Both the position numbers and the translations under genes were made by a program. From Bacteriovoracaceae bacterium (GTDB lineage Bacteria; Bdellovibrionota; Bacteriovoracia; Bacteriovoracales; Bacteriovoracaceae): a stretch of 64,000 bases of DNA. The stretch covers positions 62,001 to 126,000 of the forward strand of contig JABFRR010000010.1 of assembly GCA_013141065.1 (NCBI GenBank), in the 5' to 3' direction. Shown piece after piece: positions 37,528-47,395 of this stretch (its first letter is position 1; every line of letters begins with the position of its first letter). Under the pieces are notes generated by a model. The model was given only the letters and a program-made list of their open reading frames with translations, had not been told where the DNA came from and searched no databases.

Positions 37528-38846
37528 GGGCTTGTCAAAAAATAAGTGATCATTCTTGAAATAATATTTGGCCAATCGAAAAAGATATGATTTCATATTG
37601 AAGTGAATAAAAAACTTCAGGATGAATTAAAAATAAAACTATCAGGAGTACTTCCTGAACTCAATGAGCGACAGCGGAGAATTTTGCTGGCGGCAGAAGC
37701 TGAGTCTATAGGCTACGGCGGAATAAAAATAATATCAGATATTTCTGGCGTTGCAGTATCAACTATTCGGCGTGGAATTAAAGAACTAAAAAAGAAACCT
37801 AAAAAATTAATTTCAGTTCGTCGAGAAGGCGGTGGTCGTAAAAAATCTACTGAAACAAATCCCGAATTAACAAAGATTTTGCAAGAGATTATTGAACCAG
37901 AGACACGGGGTGATCCTGAAAATCCACTCCGATGGACTTGTAAAAGTGTAAGAAATATTTCCGATGCTTTAAAAAAAGAAAAGTTGGATGTCTGTCATCA
38001 AACAGTAGCCTCAATACTTCATGATCTGGAATATAGTCTCCAAGGAAATAAAAAAACCAAAGAAGGCGCAGACAAACCAGACCGCAACAAGCAATTTCTT
38101 TATATTAATAAAATTGCAAAAAAATTTCTAAAGCACAATGATCCCGTAATATCAGTCGATGCTAAAAAGAAAGAATTAGTAGGGAATTATAAAAATGTTG
38201 GGAGGGAGTTGAGTAAAAAAGGAAAACCTGTTGAAGTTAACGGCCATGATTTTCCAGATAAAAAGTATCAAAAGCAGTACCATATGGAGTTTATGATATT
38301 GCAGATAATAAAGGCTGGGTGAATGTTGGAATTAGTTCAGACACTGCGGAGTTTGCTGTTGAAAGCATTAGGCAGTGGTGGTTGAAAATGGGAATTAAGC
38401 GCTATCCAGATTCAAATAAATTATTAATATTTGCCGATGCTGGTGGAAGTAATGGTTATCGATCGAGACTCTGGAAGAAAGAAGTGCAAAAACTTTCCAA
38501 TAAAGAAAATCTTGAAATAACAGTCTGTCATTTTCCTCCAGGAACTAGTAAGTGGAACAAAATAGAACATAGATTATTTTCTTTTATCAGTATAAACTGG
38601 AGAGGAAAACCATTACTTTCGTATGAAGTAATTATCAATTTAATTTCTTCTACAAAAACTAAAACGGGGTTATCAGTTAAGGCCCGACTTGATAAGAAGA
38701 CATATAAAAAGGGCATTGAAGTTACCAAGCAAGAAATGGAAAAAATAAATTTACTAAAACATTCTTTTCACGGCGAATGGAATTATACGATAAAACCCAA
38801 CTCTAAATCTTGACTCAAGAATGAGCACTTATTTTTTGACAGGCCC
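37528..38846 (+). mobile_element. ISAzo13-like insertion sequence (1319 bp) with intact ends
   Basis: The left end (37528-37559) and the right end (38815-38846, inverted) match at 30 of 32 positions, both beginning GGGC[T/C]TGTCAAAAAATAAG. The trinucleotide TTA sits directly outside each end (37525-37527 and 38847-38849), consistent with a 3-base target duplication. The single transposase gene inside is frameshifted. Inserted four bases after the guaA stop. Confidence 0.9.
37603..38813 (+). pseudogene. ISAzo13-family transposase, split by a -1 frame change
   Basis: Two frames, 37603-38322 and 38319-38813, together make one ISAzo13 transposase: NPLRWTCKSVRNISDAL, VISVDAKKKELVGN and VNGHDF in the first, then PYGVYDIADNKGWVNVG (read before the second frame's apparent start), FADAGGSNGYRSRLWK, FPPGTSKWNKIEHRLFSF and FHGEWNYTIKP in the second. 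Homology runs through if the reader slips back one base at the AAAA tract 38270-38273, so either one A has been lost or a programmed slip at A-AAG is used. The start is GTG at 37603. Confidence 0.85.
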
Positions 38847-38859
38847 TTAATTTGTTTAA

Positions 38860-39762
38860 TTAAGAATTAAAAAGTGAGAGTTGTTTAGATCTAGATTCAC
38901 GTGTTGAGATGACTTCTCTAGTTTCATGTAAGAGCACTTCTCTTTTTGTGAAAGAGTCTTTAAACGTTTCGATGACAAAAAAACTCATTTCAGGATATTT
39001 TTTCTTTAGGTCTCTCATTTCTTCAGTGATCAGTTCAACATTTTTATGATCATCATCACTCATTCCGAAGCGGTGAAATGGTGAATAACCATATTCAGAA
39101 ATGGCTTTTTCTACACTCGCTCTAATTGCATGCTTTTTTAATTCTGCCACTGATTGCTTGAATTCTGTATCACCTAAGTCTTTTCTCACTTCTGGATTCG
39201 AAACAGGGTAGATACTGTGATAATTGGGTGCATGTGGAAGATAACCTGCTACAACAAGTTTATTCACTCCTTCGATTATTGTCGTTGGGTGATGACCTCG
39301 GGCAGTGATGAGTGAAATAGGCCGATTGTTATAAGTCGCATGATAAAAATATTCCCAAGATGGTGCTTTCCAATGTGTATCGACTTCTTTTAAAGCTCGT
39401 TCGATGTCTTCGACGAATCCTTGTTTTTTTCCGGCCTTGATTTCTAAGGGATGTAGGTCTTTGTCTCTAAAGTGACGAAAAGAGCCATGAGCGTCGTTAA
39501 AATCCATATAATATTCTGTAAACGGACCACTGATGCCAATACGTTTATTTTCTTGAGCAAAATCTCCGCTTGATAAAGCTAGTTCAGCACCTGATTTTTT
39601 ATGGAAAATTATTATTGGTGTCGATAAAAAAGCTACATTGTCATCGAAATCAAAAAAATAAAATGAACGCCCACCCAAATGAAAATTTCGATCGGCTTCT
39701 TTTGGGACACTGAAATCAAAACTCAATTGCCCTGGTAAATTTGAATTCTCTTTTTTCTTCAT
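38860..39762 (-). CDS. HAD-like hydrolase domain protein, unknown
   Basis: 300 residues with HAD-like features: FYFFDFDDNVAFLSTP (motif I, Asp at the strand end followed by DD), ISLITARGHHPTT (motif II), and FGMSDDDHKNVELI (acidic motif IV-like). Long inserts lie between the motifs. The C-terminus ends KQLSLFNS; the N-terminus has LPGQLSFDFS. Motif I is DFDDN rather than DxDxT/V, so catalysis is uncertain. It sits three bases downstream of the next gene on the same strand. No named family assigned. Confidence 0.55.
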   Translation of the reverse strand: MKKKENSNLPGQLSFDFSVPKEADRNFHLGGRSFYFFDFDDNVAFLSTPIIIFHKKSGAELALSSGDFAQENKRIGISGPFTEYYMDFNDAHGSFRHFRDKDLHPLEIKAGKKQGFVEDIERALKEVDTHWKAPSWEYFYHATYNNRPISLITARGHHPTTIIEGVNKLVVAGYLPHAPNYHSIYPVSNPEVRKDLGDTEFKQSVAELKKHAIRASVEKAISEYGYSPFHRFGMSDDDHKNVELITEEMRDLKKKYPEMSFFVIETFKDSFTKREVLLHETREVISTRESRSKQLSLFNS

Positions 39763-39765
39763 TTG

Positions 39766-40374
39766 TTACAAATCTGTTACCATTTTAGAAAGCTCAATTA
39801 TTTCTTTTGAAAATAATTTTTTATTTATTGATTCACCTTTTTTTCTTTTGATTTCTACTAAGTTGGTTAAGCAAAGTGCTCTGACTGGAGTGGGACTTTC
39901 ATTATTTAGCGCACATATTTGATAAAAACCTGCTGCCAAATCTTCATAAGACTCATGAATTTTAATGACTTCTTTAATTAGGCCTAATTCTTTGCCTGCT
40001 TGAAGCACTGGTGCAGGAGTGTGGTGAAGTGCCTCGATTGGAATTTTTTTAATATCAGAGAGTTTAGGAAGACGTGATGCCACTTCTTTAAGTAGATGAG
40101 AAAATTGATCTTCAGTCATCGTTTGAATTTCATTTTCTGTATAGAATCTTTCTTGAGATAAAACACTCGAATCAAAATCTACTCTTTCTGTCATACCAGA
40201 AGAATTATCGATTGAAGCCTTTGTTAATTTTTCTAAAGTCTTATTGTTCGTCAACTGGTTTTCTAAAAAACTTTGTTGCTTTTTTGATTGAAGATTGCGG
40301 TAAGTCGAAACTCCTGCCAATATTAGCGCAGATGCAGCAAGGAGCACGATCGTTTTATATTGTGAATTTTTCAT
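39766..40374 (-). CDS. Single-pass membrane-anchored protein, unknown
   Basis: I start at the ATG at 40374 (MKNSQYKTIVLLAASALILAG), which opens directly into one N-terminal membrane helix; the frame continues upstream for 26 codons without hydrophobic logic. AAGG and TAGG precede that ATG. The rest (about 180 residues) is helical and probably periplasmic, with Cys in YQICALN and RALCLTN. No recognised family. It is cotranscribed with the HAD-like gene downstream and divergent from dnaE. Confidence 0.5.
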   Translation of the reverse strand: MKNSQYKTIVLLAASALILAGVSTYRNLQSKKQQSFLENQLTNNKTLEKLTKASIDNSSGMTERVDFDSSVLSQERFYTENEIQTMTEDQFSHLLKEVASRLPKLSDIKKIPIEALHHTPAPVLQAGKELGLIKEVIKIHESYEDLAAGFYQICALNNESPTPVRALCLTNLVEIKRKKGESINKKLFSKEIIELSKMVTDL

Positions 40375-40541
40375 GGACCTAACCTTTTTTATACAAATTT
40401 CCAGTAGTTTACGCCAAAAGTCAAAACCCCGCAATTTCCTTTGAAAAACCATGTAAAAAACACCTCAATTTAAGCTTACATAAGTGAAGGGATAATGCTT
40501 AAATTTCAATAATACACACACCTTTTTGGGAGATGGGCAAT

Positions 40542-43500
40542 ATGTCCTTTCTAGAGACACATTCTGATAGTTTTGTTCATCTACATTTACACACACAATA
40601 CTCACTTTTGGACGGAGCGATTCGTTTAAAAGACTTAATTAAAAGGGCCAAAGAATTAGGTGTACCGGCTGTTGCACAAACAGACCATGGAAACATGTTT
40701 GGAGCAATTGATTTTTATACTCAATGCAAAGCTGCTGGCATAAAACCGATACTTGGTTCGGAAATTTACTTTACGCCAGGTTCCCGCTTTGAAAAAGGGG
40801 CCTTAAAAAAACAAAAAGTTGTCGGTAGCCAAGATGAGATGGAATCGCGTCACCAGATACATCACTTGATCCTTTTGTGTAAAAATGAAAAAGGTTATCA
40901 AAATTTATGTAAATTATTATCACGTGCTTATATGGAAGGATTTTATTATAAACCTCGCGCCGATTATGAATTATTGCGAGAATTTTCTGAAGGCTTAATT
41001 TGTACGACTGCGTGCTTGAAAGGTGAAGTTGGTTATAACTTTTTTTCAGATCAAGATGACAGGGCGATTAAGGCAATCGAAAAATTAAAAGATCTTTTTG
41101 GTGATGATTTTTATCTAGAGATTCAAGAAAATGGTATTCCCGAGCAAGTTCCTGTTAATCGAAAAGTCATCGAGTATGCGAGGGCCAATAATGTTAACTT
41201 GATTGCAACTAATGATTGTCATTATCTCACTCGAGAAGATGCGGCTGCTCAAGAGGTTTTACTTTGTGTCCAAACTGGTAAAACACTTCAAGATGAACAA
41301 AGAATGCGTCTTACGACCAATGAGTTTTTTTATAAAACACCAAAGGAAATGCGTGAAGCTTTTCATTATGCTCCGGATGCATGCGATAATACTTTGCTTG
41401 TGGCAGATAAATGTAATGTTGAATTTAATTGGAAGGATGAAAAGGGAAATCAAGTTTACCATTTGCCAGATTATCCAATCACTACAGATGAATCTCCAGC
41501 TGATTATTTTAGACGCGAGGCCCGTGAAGGTTTAGCCTTAAGATTTGCTGGCCCTCATTTTGTCAAATTACGTGAAAAAGAAAATTGGGAATCAGAAATA
41601 AAGCCACAATACATTGAGCGACTTGAAGGCGAATTATCAATGATTGTTCAAATGGGCTTTCCCGGTTACTTTCTGATCGTTTCGGACTTCATCAAATGGG
41701 CTAAGACCAATGGCTGTCCAGTGGGCCCAGGGCGAGGCTCAGGAGCCGGCTCAATCGTTGCTTACGCGCTAGATATTACGAACGTTGATCCAATTCCATT
41801 TAACTTACTTTTTGAAAGATTTATAAATCCTGAACGTGTATCGATGCCGGATTTTGATGTTGATTTTTGCCAAGATAATCGCCACCGAGTTATTGAATAC
41901 GTTACAAAAAAATACGGAGAAGACCGAGTCGGGCAAATAATTACATTCGGTAAATTACAAGCTAAAGCCGTTATTAAAGACGTCTCAAGAGTATTTGGAC
42001 TCACTTTTGGTGAGGCCGATGTCATTTCTAAATTAATTCCAGAAGAATTAAAAATGACAATCGATAAAGCTCTTGAACTAGAGCCAAAATTAACTGAGCT
42101 TATGGACTCTGATCCAAGAGTCAAACAAGTTATCAACATTTCTAGACGCCTAGAAGGACTACTTCGCCATGCTTCGATTCATGCTGCCGGAGTCATCATT
42201 ACCAATTTACCTCTCGTCAATTACTGTCCACTATTTAAGGGGCGTGAAGGTGAAAAAGTTATTCAATTTGATAAAGATTTTTCTGAAAAAATTGGCCTCG
42301 TCAAATTCGATTTTTTGGGTCTTAAAACTCTGACTGTAATTGAAAACGCTACAAAGTTTATTAAGCGAGATAAAGATCCGATTTTTGATATTGAAACTAT
42401 TGACTTAGAAGACCCAAAAGTTTTTGAGTTTATTTCCAAAGGTGAAACGGTTGGTGTTTTTCAGCTTGAATCTTCTGGAATGATAGATTTGTGTAAGCGA
42501 ATCGCCCCTGGATCTATTGACGATATTTCAGCGATCAATGCTCTCTATAGGCCAGGGCCCCTAGAGTCAGGGATGGTAGATGAATTTATTGAAATTAAGC
42601 ATGGAAGAAAGCAAACTCAATATCCTTTTGCTTCTCTTGAAGCCGTTTTAAAAGACACTTATGGTGTCATTATCTATCAAGAGCAAGTTATGAACGTTGC
42701 TCGAATTGTAGCCGGTTATTCTCTGGGACAAGCGGACATGTTACGTCGGGCCATGGGAAAGAAGAAAGCAGATGAAATGGCCCACCATAGAGAAATCTTT
42801 TTAAAAGGGGCTGCAGAAAGATCATATGACACTGCTAAGGCCAATGATTTATTTGATAAGATGGAAAAATTTGCGGAGTACGGATTTAATAAATCTCATG
42901 CGGTAGCTTACTCTGTTATTTCTTACCAAACGGCCTGGTTAAAATATTATTATCCTGCTGAGTTTTTTGCAGCTCTTTTAAGTTCAGAACTTGGAAGCAT
43001 GGATAAAGTGACTCAATATATAAGTGATGCCAAGCATTTTGATATTGAAGTTCTTCCTCCAGATGTGAATGAGTCACTGTGGCCATTTAACGTTGTAGGA
43101 AAAAATATTCGTTTTGGTATGGGGGCAGTTAAAAATGTTGGCGAAAATGCAGTTGAAGAAATTGTTAGAGAAAGAACTTCCAAAGGCCCTTTTACTGGTT
43201 TTTTAAACTTTTGCGAGAGAGTGAACTTAAAGATTATCAACACTCGTGTTTTTGAATCTCTCATCAAAGTTGGGGCATTCGACGAATGCGAAAAGATGAA
43301 CAGAAAGACACTCTTAGAAAATTTAGAAATGATAATTGCCTATTGTAAAAAACGCCAAGAAGAAGCGTCTTTAGGATTAGTATCACTATTTGATCTTGGT
43401 GAAGCTGAAATGTCCCAAACTGCAGAATCCAATTTGGATATTCAAGTCGTTTCTGACTTTGATGATTTAGAAAAATTGAGTCACGAAGCAGAGTTAATGG

Positions 43501-44135
43501 GTATTTATATTTCAGGTCACCCTCTTGATCGTTATAAAAATTTAATGGAAGAATTAGCAACTATGTCAGTTGTGAAGGTTCAAGAATTTTTAGGTTCAGA
43601 TCAAAAACGTTCAATGTCACTTGCTGGTCAAATAACTGCCAGAAAAAACATTATGACGAAAAAAGGTGATAAAATGTGTTTTGCTCAGCTTGAAGACCTG
43701 AGCGGAAAAATTGAATGTATTATCTTTCCTAAAGTTTTCGCAGAATATGAACTTATTTTAAACTCGGATGAACCAGTATTAATCGAAGGGTACGTCAATC
43801 TGCAAGAAAATCCTCGTAAGATTTTTGCTGAAAAGATTTTGAAATTAAAAGAGCATTCAGAAAATAAAATTACCGGTGTAAGAATAAATGTTGATTTGAG
43901 TGACTTAACCGAAGTTAAACTTAATAAACTCCGCCAAGTTCTTCTTTCTTACCGAGGAGCGACTCCAATGCATATGATTTTTGAGGGCCCTGGTGGAAAA
44001 GCTCGTTTACCACTCGGAGATGAATTTCTCATTAATCCTACTCCGCAAATGGCCCATCAAATAAATGAAGTCTTTAATCGTGATGCTGTAAAATTTATAG
44101 TTGATGGAAGACTAGAGGATGTACATGTTCAATAA
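40542..44135 (+). CDS. dnaE: DNA polymerase III alpha subunit DnaE
   Basis: The replicative polymerase. The PHP domain begins FVHLHLHTQYSLLDG and includes TDHGNMFG; the polymerase core has GPGRGSGAGSIVAYAL and the catalytic PDFDVDFCQDNR; ALYRPGPLESGM and GFNKSHAVAYS follow; an OB domain lies near residues 1010-1090 (SLAGQITARKN). Length about 1197. GGGAG at 40528-40532 abuts the ATG at 40533 but is nine bases before the ATG at 40542 (MSFLETHSD), so I use the latter. The stop overlaps the next gene. Confidence 0.97.
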   Translation: MSFLETHSDSFVHLHLHTQYSLLDGAIRLKDLIKRAKELGVPAVAQTDHGNMFGAIDFYTQCKAAGIKPILGSEIYFTPGSRFEKGALKKQKVVGSQDEMESRHQIHHLILLCKNEKGYQNLCKLLSRAYMEGFYYKPRADYELLREFSEGLICTTACLKGEVGYNFFSDQDDRAIKAIEKLKDLFGDDFYLEIQENGIPEQVPVNRKVIEYARANNVNLIATNDCHYLTREDAAAQEVLLCVQTGKTLQDEQRMRLTTNEFFYKTPKEMREAFHYAPDACDNTLLVADKCNVEFNWKDEKGNQVYHLPDYPITTDESPADYFRREAREGLALRFAGPHFVKLREKENWESEIKPQYIERLEGELSMIVQMGFPGYFLIVSDFIKWAKTNGCPVGPGRGSGAGSIVAYALDITNVDPIPFNLLFERFINPERVSMPDFDVDFCQDNRHRVIEYVTKKYGEDRVGQIITFGKLQAKAVIKDVSRVFGLTFGEADVISKLIPEELKMTIDKALELEPKLTELMDSDPRVKQVINISRRLEGLLRHASIHAAGVIITNLPLVNYCPLFKGREGEKVIQFDKDFSEKIGLVKFDFLGLKTLTVIENATKFIKRDKDPIFDIETIDLEDPKVFEFISKGETVGVFQLESSGMIDLCKRIAPGSIDDISAINALYRPGPLESGMVDEFIEIKHGRKQTQYPFASLEAVLKDTYGVIIYQEQVMNVARIVAGYSLGQADMLRRAMGKKKADEMAHHREIFLKGAAERSYDTAKANDLFDKMEKFAEYGFNKSHAVAYSVISYQTAWLKYYYPAEFFAALLSSELGSMDKVTQYISDAKHFDIEVLPPDVNESLWPFNVVGKNIRFGMGAVKNVGENAVEEIVRERTSKGPFTGFLNFCERVNLKIINTRVFESLIKVGAFDECEKMNRKTLLENLEMIIAYCKKRQEEASLGLVSLFDLGEAEMSQTAESNLDIQVVSDFDDLEKLSHEAELMGIYISGHPLDRYKNLMEELATMSVVKVQEFLGSDQKRSMSLAGQITARKNIMTKKGDKMCFAQLEDLSGKIECIIFPKVFAEYELILNSDEPVLIEGYVNLQENPRKIFAEKILKLKEHSENKITGVRINVDLSDLTEVKLNKLRQVLLSYRGATPMHMIFEGPGGKARLPLGDEFLINPTPQMAHQINEVFNRDAVKFIVDGRLEDVHVQ

Positions 44136-45294
44136 GATTTTTTTATTTTTATTTTTGATATGTTTTTCTGTTACAACTTACTCAGAAGAAGGACTTGAAA
44201 AAAATCTTGAATTAAGTTTAGAAAAAAATGCTGAGAACCAAGAACGTTATCAAGATCTCGTTAATCTCGCAGCCTATAAAGAAGCCATAAATGCTGAATT
44301 TAAGTTAATTCCAATTGATCAATCCGAAGTCGAAAAGTTTTGGAAGAAAATAGCAGAGAAAAATCTCGATTTGAAATCAGAGCTGTTATTATTAAAACCA
44401 CTTTTTATAAAAGAAAATATTGCTGTGATTGAAAACAGTGATAAATCTATTTCATCTAAACATAGATTTCAGTATGAATTGAATAAAACTCAATTGAGTG
44501 ATTTTAACCAAACTCTTCTACGCGGTTATGATGTTAGTCAAAAAACCTTATTTCTCCTAGTGGATATTGGTATTAGTCGTGACATGACCTGGGCCGATGT
44601 TGGAGTCAATAGTCCTGAAAATTTTGCTGGTGTGATTATTGATTCTTGGAAAAAATGGGGAAGTGGTCAATTTAAGAATTTCACTCAAATTGTCATTTTA
44701 CCTAAAGATTTTTCGGAACGTCCTCTCAACATGAATCCGGAATCGGTGACTTTAAAATGGAATTCACTTTTGAAAAAAACTGAAACATTTCAAGACAGAC
44801 AAAGTGCAAGATTTGAACTAGTAGCTCAGTATGTTTTAGTGAGTAGTAAAACGAATCAAATTTTAATTGGATTTGATTTTCCAACTCAAAAGAAGGAAGT
44901 TGGTATAACGAATGGTAAGAGCTTAAGCTCCACCCTTGCCAGTTTGATTTATAATCTCCTGACAACTCAAGGGGGAAAAATCAATTCGGCTATTGAGATG
45001 AACACCATGAACAGTTCTTTGATGGTGAGTGAATTTAAACTGGTAGGAAAACACGGACTTTATGATTTAACTCTGGTTAATAATTTTTTGAATGAAAAAT
45101 TTAAAGATATAAAGCTAACATCTGAGCTAAAAAGTTATCAGGCTTCGGGGTCAATTTTGGCCATTAAAAGCTCATTAACAACAGAAGCCTTAATTTTAAA
45201 ATTTTCAGGGGATGGAGGAAATTTTCCTCTGAACGAGCAAAAAATTCTTGTTTTTTCTCCCAATGATCGAACTTTTGCAATTATTCAAAAATAA
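44125..45294 (+). CDS. Secreted protein of unknown function
   Basis: About 390 residues with a signal peptide (MFNKIFLFLFLICFSVTTYS, cut near EEG). No family recognised. The mature part has mixed alpha/beta sequence with LFLLVDIGISRDMTWADVG and two-fold hints of similar halves (for example MVSEFKLVGKHGLYDLTLVNNFL near 300). AGAGG at 44114-44118 is six bases before the ATG at 44125, against zero for the ATG at 44119, so I use 44125; it still overlaps the dnaE end. The following lipoprotein gene is 63 bases away. Confidence 0.6.
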   Translation: MFNKIFLFLFLICFSVTTYSEEGLEKNLELSLEKNAENQERYQDLVNLAAYKEAINAEFKLIPIDQSEVEKFWKKIAEKNLDLKSELLLLKPLFIKENIAVIENSDKSISSKHRFQYELNKTQLSDFNQTLLRGYDVSQKTLFLLVDIGISRDMTWADVGVNSPENFAGVIIDSWKKWGSGQFKNFTQIVILPKDFSERPLNMNPESVTLKWNSLLKKTETFQDRQSARFELVAQYVLVSSKTNQILIGFDFPTQKKEVGITNGKSLSSTLASLIYNLLTTQGGKINSAIEMNTMNSSLMVSEFKLVGKHGLYDLTLVNNFLNEKFKDIKLTSELKSYQASGSILAIKSSLTTEALILKFSGDGGNFPLNEQKILVFSPNDRTFAIIQK

Positions 45295-45322
45295 GCGAAT
45301 AATAGTAAAGAGTTAGATCTAT

Positions 45323-45345
45323 TTTTGTTAAGCTTATTAACAAAA
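45323..45345 (+). other. Inverted repeat beside the ribosome site of the next lipoprotein gene
   Basis: TTTTGTTAA and TTAACAAAA form a perfect 9-pair stem with loop GCTTA, and AGAGGA (45345-45350) of the downstream gene follows at once. It is AT-rich and has no T-run after it, so it is not a standard terminator. It may act on mRNA stability or translation of the lipoprotein. Confidence 0.4.
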
Positions 45346-45357
45346 GAGGAAATCCAA

Positions 45358-46332
45358 ATGCTTACCAAATTAAATTCTAAGAAAAAAAAATCAATACCGA
45401 CTAAATTGCTCGGAAAAGGCATACTCCTTTTTCTTTCACTAAATATTTTTTTTGCAGCCTGCACCTCTGGTGTTATCCAAAGAGATTACCAAGGTAAAAG
45501 ACCTCGTGCCGAAGAACGAAAATATTTTTCAGGCGTTAAAAAGAAGATTGCTCTTCTCCCATTTTTTAATGAATCTCCTTTTGAGAGTGAAGATCTCGAG
45601 ATTAATGCAACTGAAGAATTACGCTTAGAACTTACTAAGTCAGGTGAATTTATTATTGATCCAAGTTCGGCTAAACTTTTTGGCACTTCCAAAGAAATCT
45701 ATGTTGGAGGTGGATTGAAACTTGTTCAACTCACCAGACAAGCTAAAATTGCAGGAATAAATTTTATTGTTTTTGGCCGTGTTATTGACGCCAGAGTAAG
45801 AGAGAAGTCAGATGAAATTGGTATTGTAAGAAAAACAAAATCATATACTGAATCAAAAGTAGAGGTACGAGTTTTTGACGTGAATGCCGGTAAAGAAATA
45901 TATACAGAAACACTTAATGGCTATGCTGACGATAGTACTTATCGTTTTTTTGCTTCTGATCGCGAGGATTATTTAAGTTATCGTCGTGAACTTTTAAGAT
46001 ATGCCGTACGGGTCGGAATTAGAAAATCGATTCCAAAAATTATTGAACTGGCCAGCAAGTTAGATTGGGTCGGAAGGGTAGCTAAGATTATTGGTAGTAA
46101 GGTTTACTTAAATGCGGGCAGAGAAAGTGGAATAAATATCGGAGACATTTTAAAAATTATCACTGAGGGAGCCGAAATATATGATCCTGAAACAGGAGCA
46201 CTAATTGGCATGAGTAAAGGGGATATGAAAGGAACAATTGAAATTGTAGATTATTTTGGAACAGATGGAGCAATAGCGATCTTACATTCCGGAGGACAAG
46301 TCCTAGAAGGCGACTTTGTGCAGTTGTATTAA
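45358..46332 (+). CDS. Lipoprotein with CsgG/FlgT-like domains
   Basis: 324 residues with lipobox FFAAC near residue 35 after a long Lys-rich n-region. The first part (IALLPFFNESPFESEDLEINATEEL...) has the pattern of CsgG-like periplasmic domains: a first strand ending in F-N, then a helix and GINFIVFGRVIDARVR. The C-terminal 80 residues (VGRVAKIIGSKVYLNAGRESGINIGDIL) resemble the FlgT C-terminal domain. A curli or flagellar role cannot be set without neighbours. AGAGGA seven bases before the ATG at 45358 sets the start. The end overlaps pyrD. Confidence 0.65.
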   Translation: MLTKLNSKKKKSIPTKLLGKGILLFLSLNIFFAACTSGVIQRDYQGKRPRAEERKYFSGVKKKIALLPFFNESPFESEDLEINATEELRLELTKSGEFIIDPSSAKLFGTSKEIYVGGGLKLVQLTRQAKIAGINFIVFGRVIDARVREKSDEIGIVRKTKSYTESKVEVRVFDVNAGKEIYTETLNGYADDSTYRFFASDREDYLSYRRELLRYAVRVGIRKSIPKIIELASKLDWVGRVAKIIGSKVYLNAGRESGINIGDILKIITEGAEIYDPETGALIGMSKGDMKGTIEIVDYFGTDGAIAILHSGGQVLEGDFVQLY

Positions 46333-47395
46333 TTTTTCTAATCTATATAAATCAACCTATCCATTTTTTAAAAAATCGGCATTTTTACTTGATGCTGAAG
46401 TCGCGCATGAGCTAACCATAAATTCTATGAAACTCATGGGTAAATATCTTCCCAATCATGAAAGGGCTGATAACTTTCAAGTCAAGGCCATGGGATTAAC
46501 TTTCGATAATCCGATTGGACTCGCCGCTGGTCTTGATAAAAATGCAGAGGCCATATCCTATTTTACCCACCTTCCATTTGGCTTTGTTGAAGTTGGTACA
46601 GTGACGCCTCTGCCACAAATTGGAAATGAGAAACCAAGATTATTTCGTTATCCAGAAGAAGAATCTCTACGTAATAAGATGGGTTTTAACAATTTAGGAG
46701 CTGATAAAGTTCTAGAAAATCTGAAGTTTTCAAATCGTCGGGGAAAAATTATTGGTGTGAATCTTGGTAAAAATAAAGTAACACCAAACGAACAAGCTGT
46801 TTTAGACTACAGAAGTTTATATAAAAAATTTTGTGATGATGCAGATTATTTAGTTATAAATGTCTCTTCTCCTAACACCCCAGGACTTAGAGATTTACTT
46901 AAAGATAAAGGTCTTCGTGAAATTTTTGAGGGCCTTGCTATTGAGAGAGTGAATAAAAAAATTCCTCTGCTTATTAAAGTTTCTCCAGACATGGGTGATG
47001 AAGAGTTGCTTTCTACAGTGGCACTGGTGAATGAATTTTCTCTGGATGGAATCATTGCAACCAATACTACAATTATGAAAGATCGTGGTGATGGTGGTGT
47101 TAGTGGAAAGCTCCTCAGTCTAAAAAGTAAAAGGGTTCGTGAAATTTTATTAAAGGAAATATCAAAGACTCACTCTAAAGCCGAACTCATTGGTGTCGGT
47201 GGCATTTCAACATTCAATGATTTGATGGACTTTTGGAAAGCCGGTGGGAAACTCGCTCAAATTTATACTGCATTTGTCTATGGAGGCCCTCCTTTAATTT
47301 ACTCTTTTGAATCCCTTCTCAAGGCAGAGTATAATAAAAGGGGAGTCATAACATTTGAAGAATTTCATGATTCGCTAAATATTATCAGTAAATAG
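46316..47395 (+). CDS. pyrD: Dihydroorotate dehydrogenase (quinone) PyrD, class 2
   Basis: Oxidises dihydroorotate to orotate in pyrimidine synthesis, feeding electrons to quinone. The N-terminal membrane-binding helix (YPFFKKSAFLLDAEVAHELT), MGLTFDNPIGLAAGLDKN, VEVGTVTPLPQ, NKMGFNN, the catalytic Ser region INVSSPNTPGLR, LLIKVSPD, ATNTT and GVGGIS are all class 2 marks. The only sensible start is TTG at 46316 inside the lipoprotein gene, five bases after AGAAGG. It overlaps convergent queC by 11 bases. Confidence 0.93.
   Translation: MCSCINFSNLYKSTYPFFKKSAFLLDAEVAHELTINSMKLMGKYLPNHERADNFQVKAMGLTFDNPIGLAAGLDKNAEAISYFTHLPFGFVEVGTVTPLPQIGNEKPRLFRYPEEESLRNKMGFNNLGADKVLENLKFSNRRGKIIGVNLGKNKVTPNEQAVLDYRSLYKKFCDDADYLVINVSSPNTPGLRDLLKDKGLREIFEGLAIERVNKKIPLLIKVSPDMGDEELLSTVALVNEFSLDGIIATNTTIMKDRGDGGVSGKLLSLKSKRVREILLKEISKTHSKAELIGVGGISTFNDLMDFWKAGGKLAQIYTAFVYGGPPLIYSFESLLKAEYNKRGVITFEEFHDSLNIISK

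Noticed and set aside
37603..38813. Two separate small transposition genes
   Set aside because: Conserved ISAzo13 sequence continues from one frame into the other before the second apparent start, so it is one gene with a frame change.
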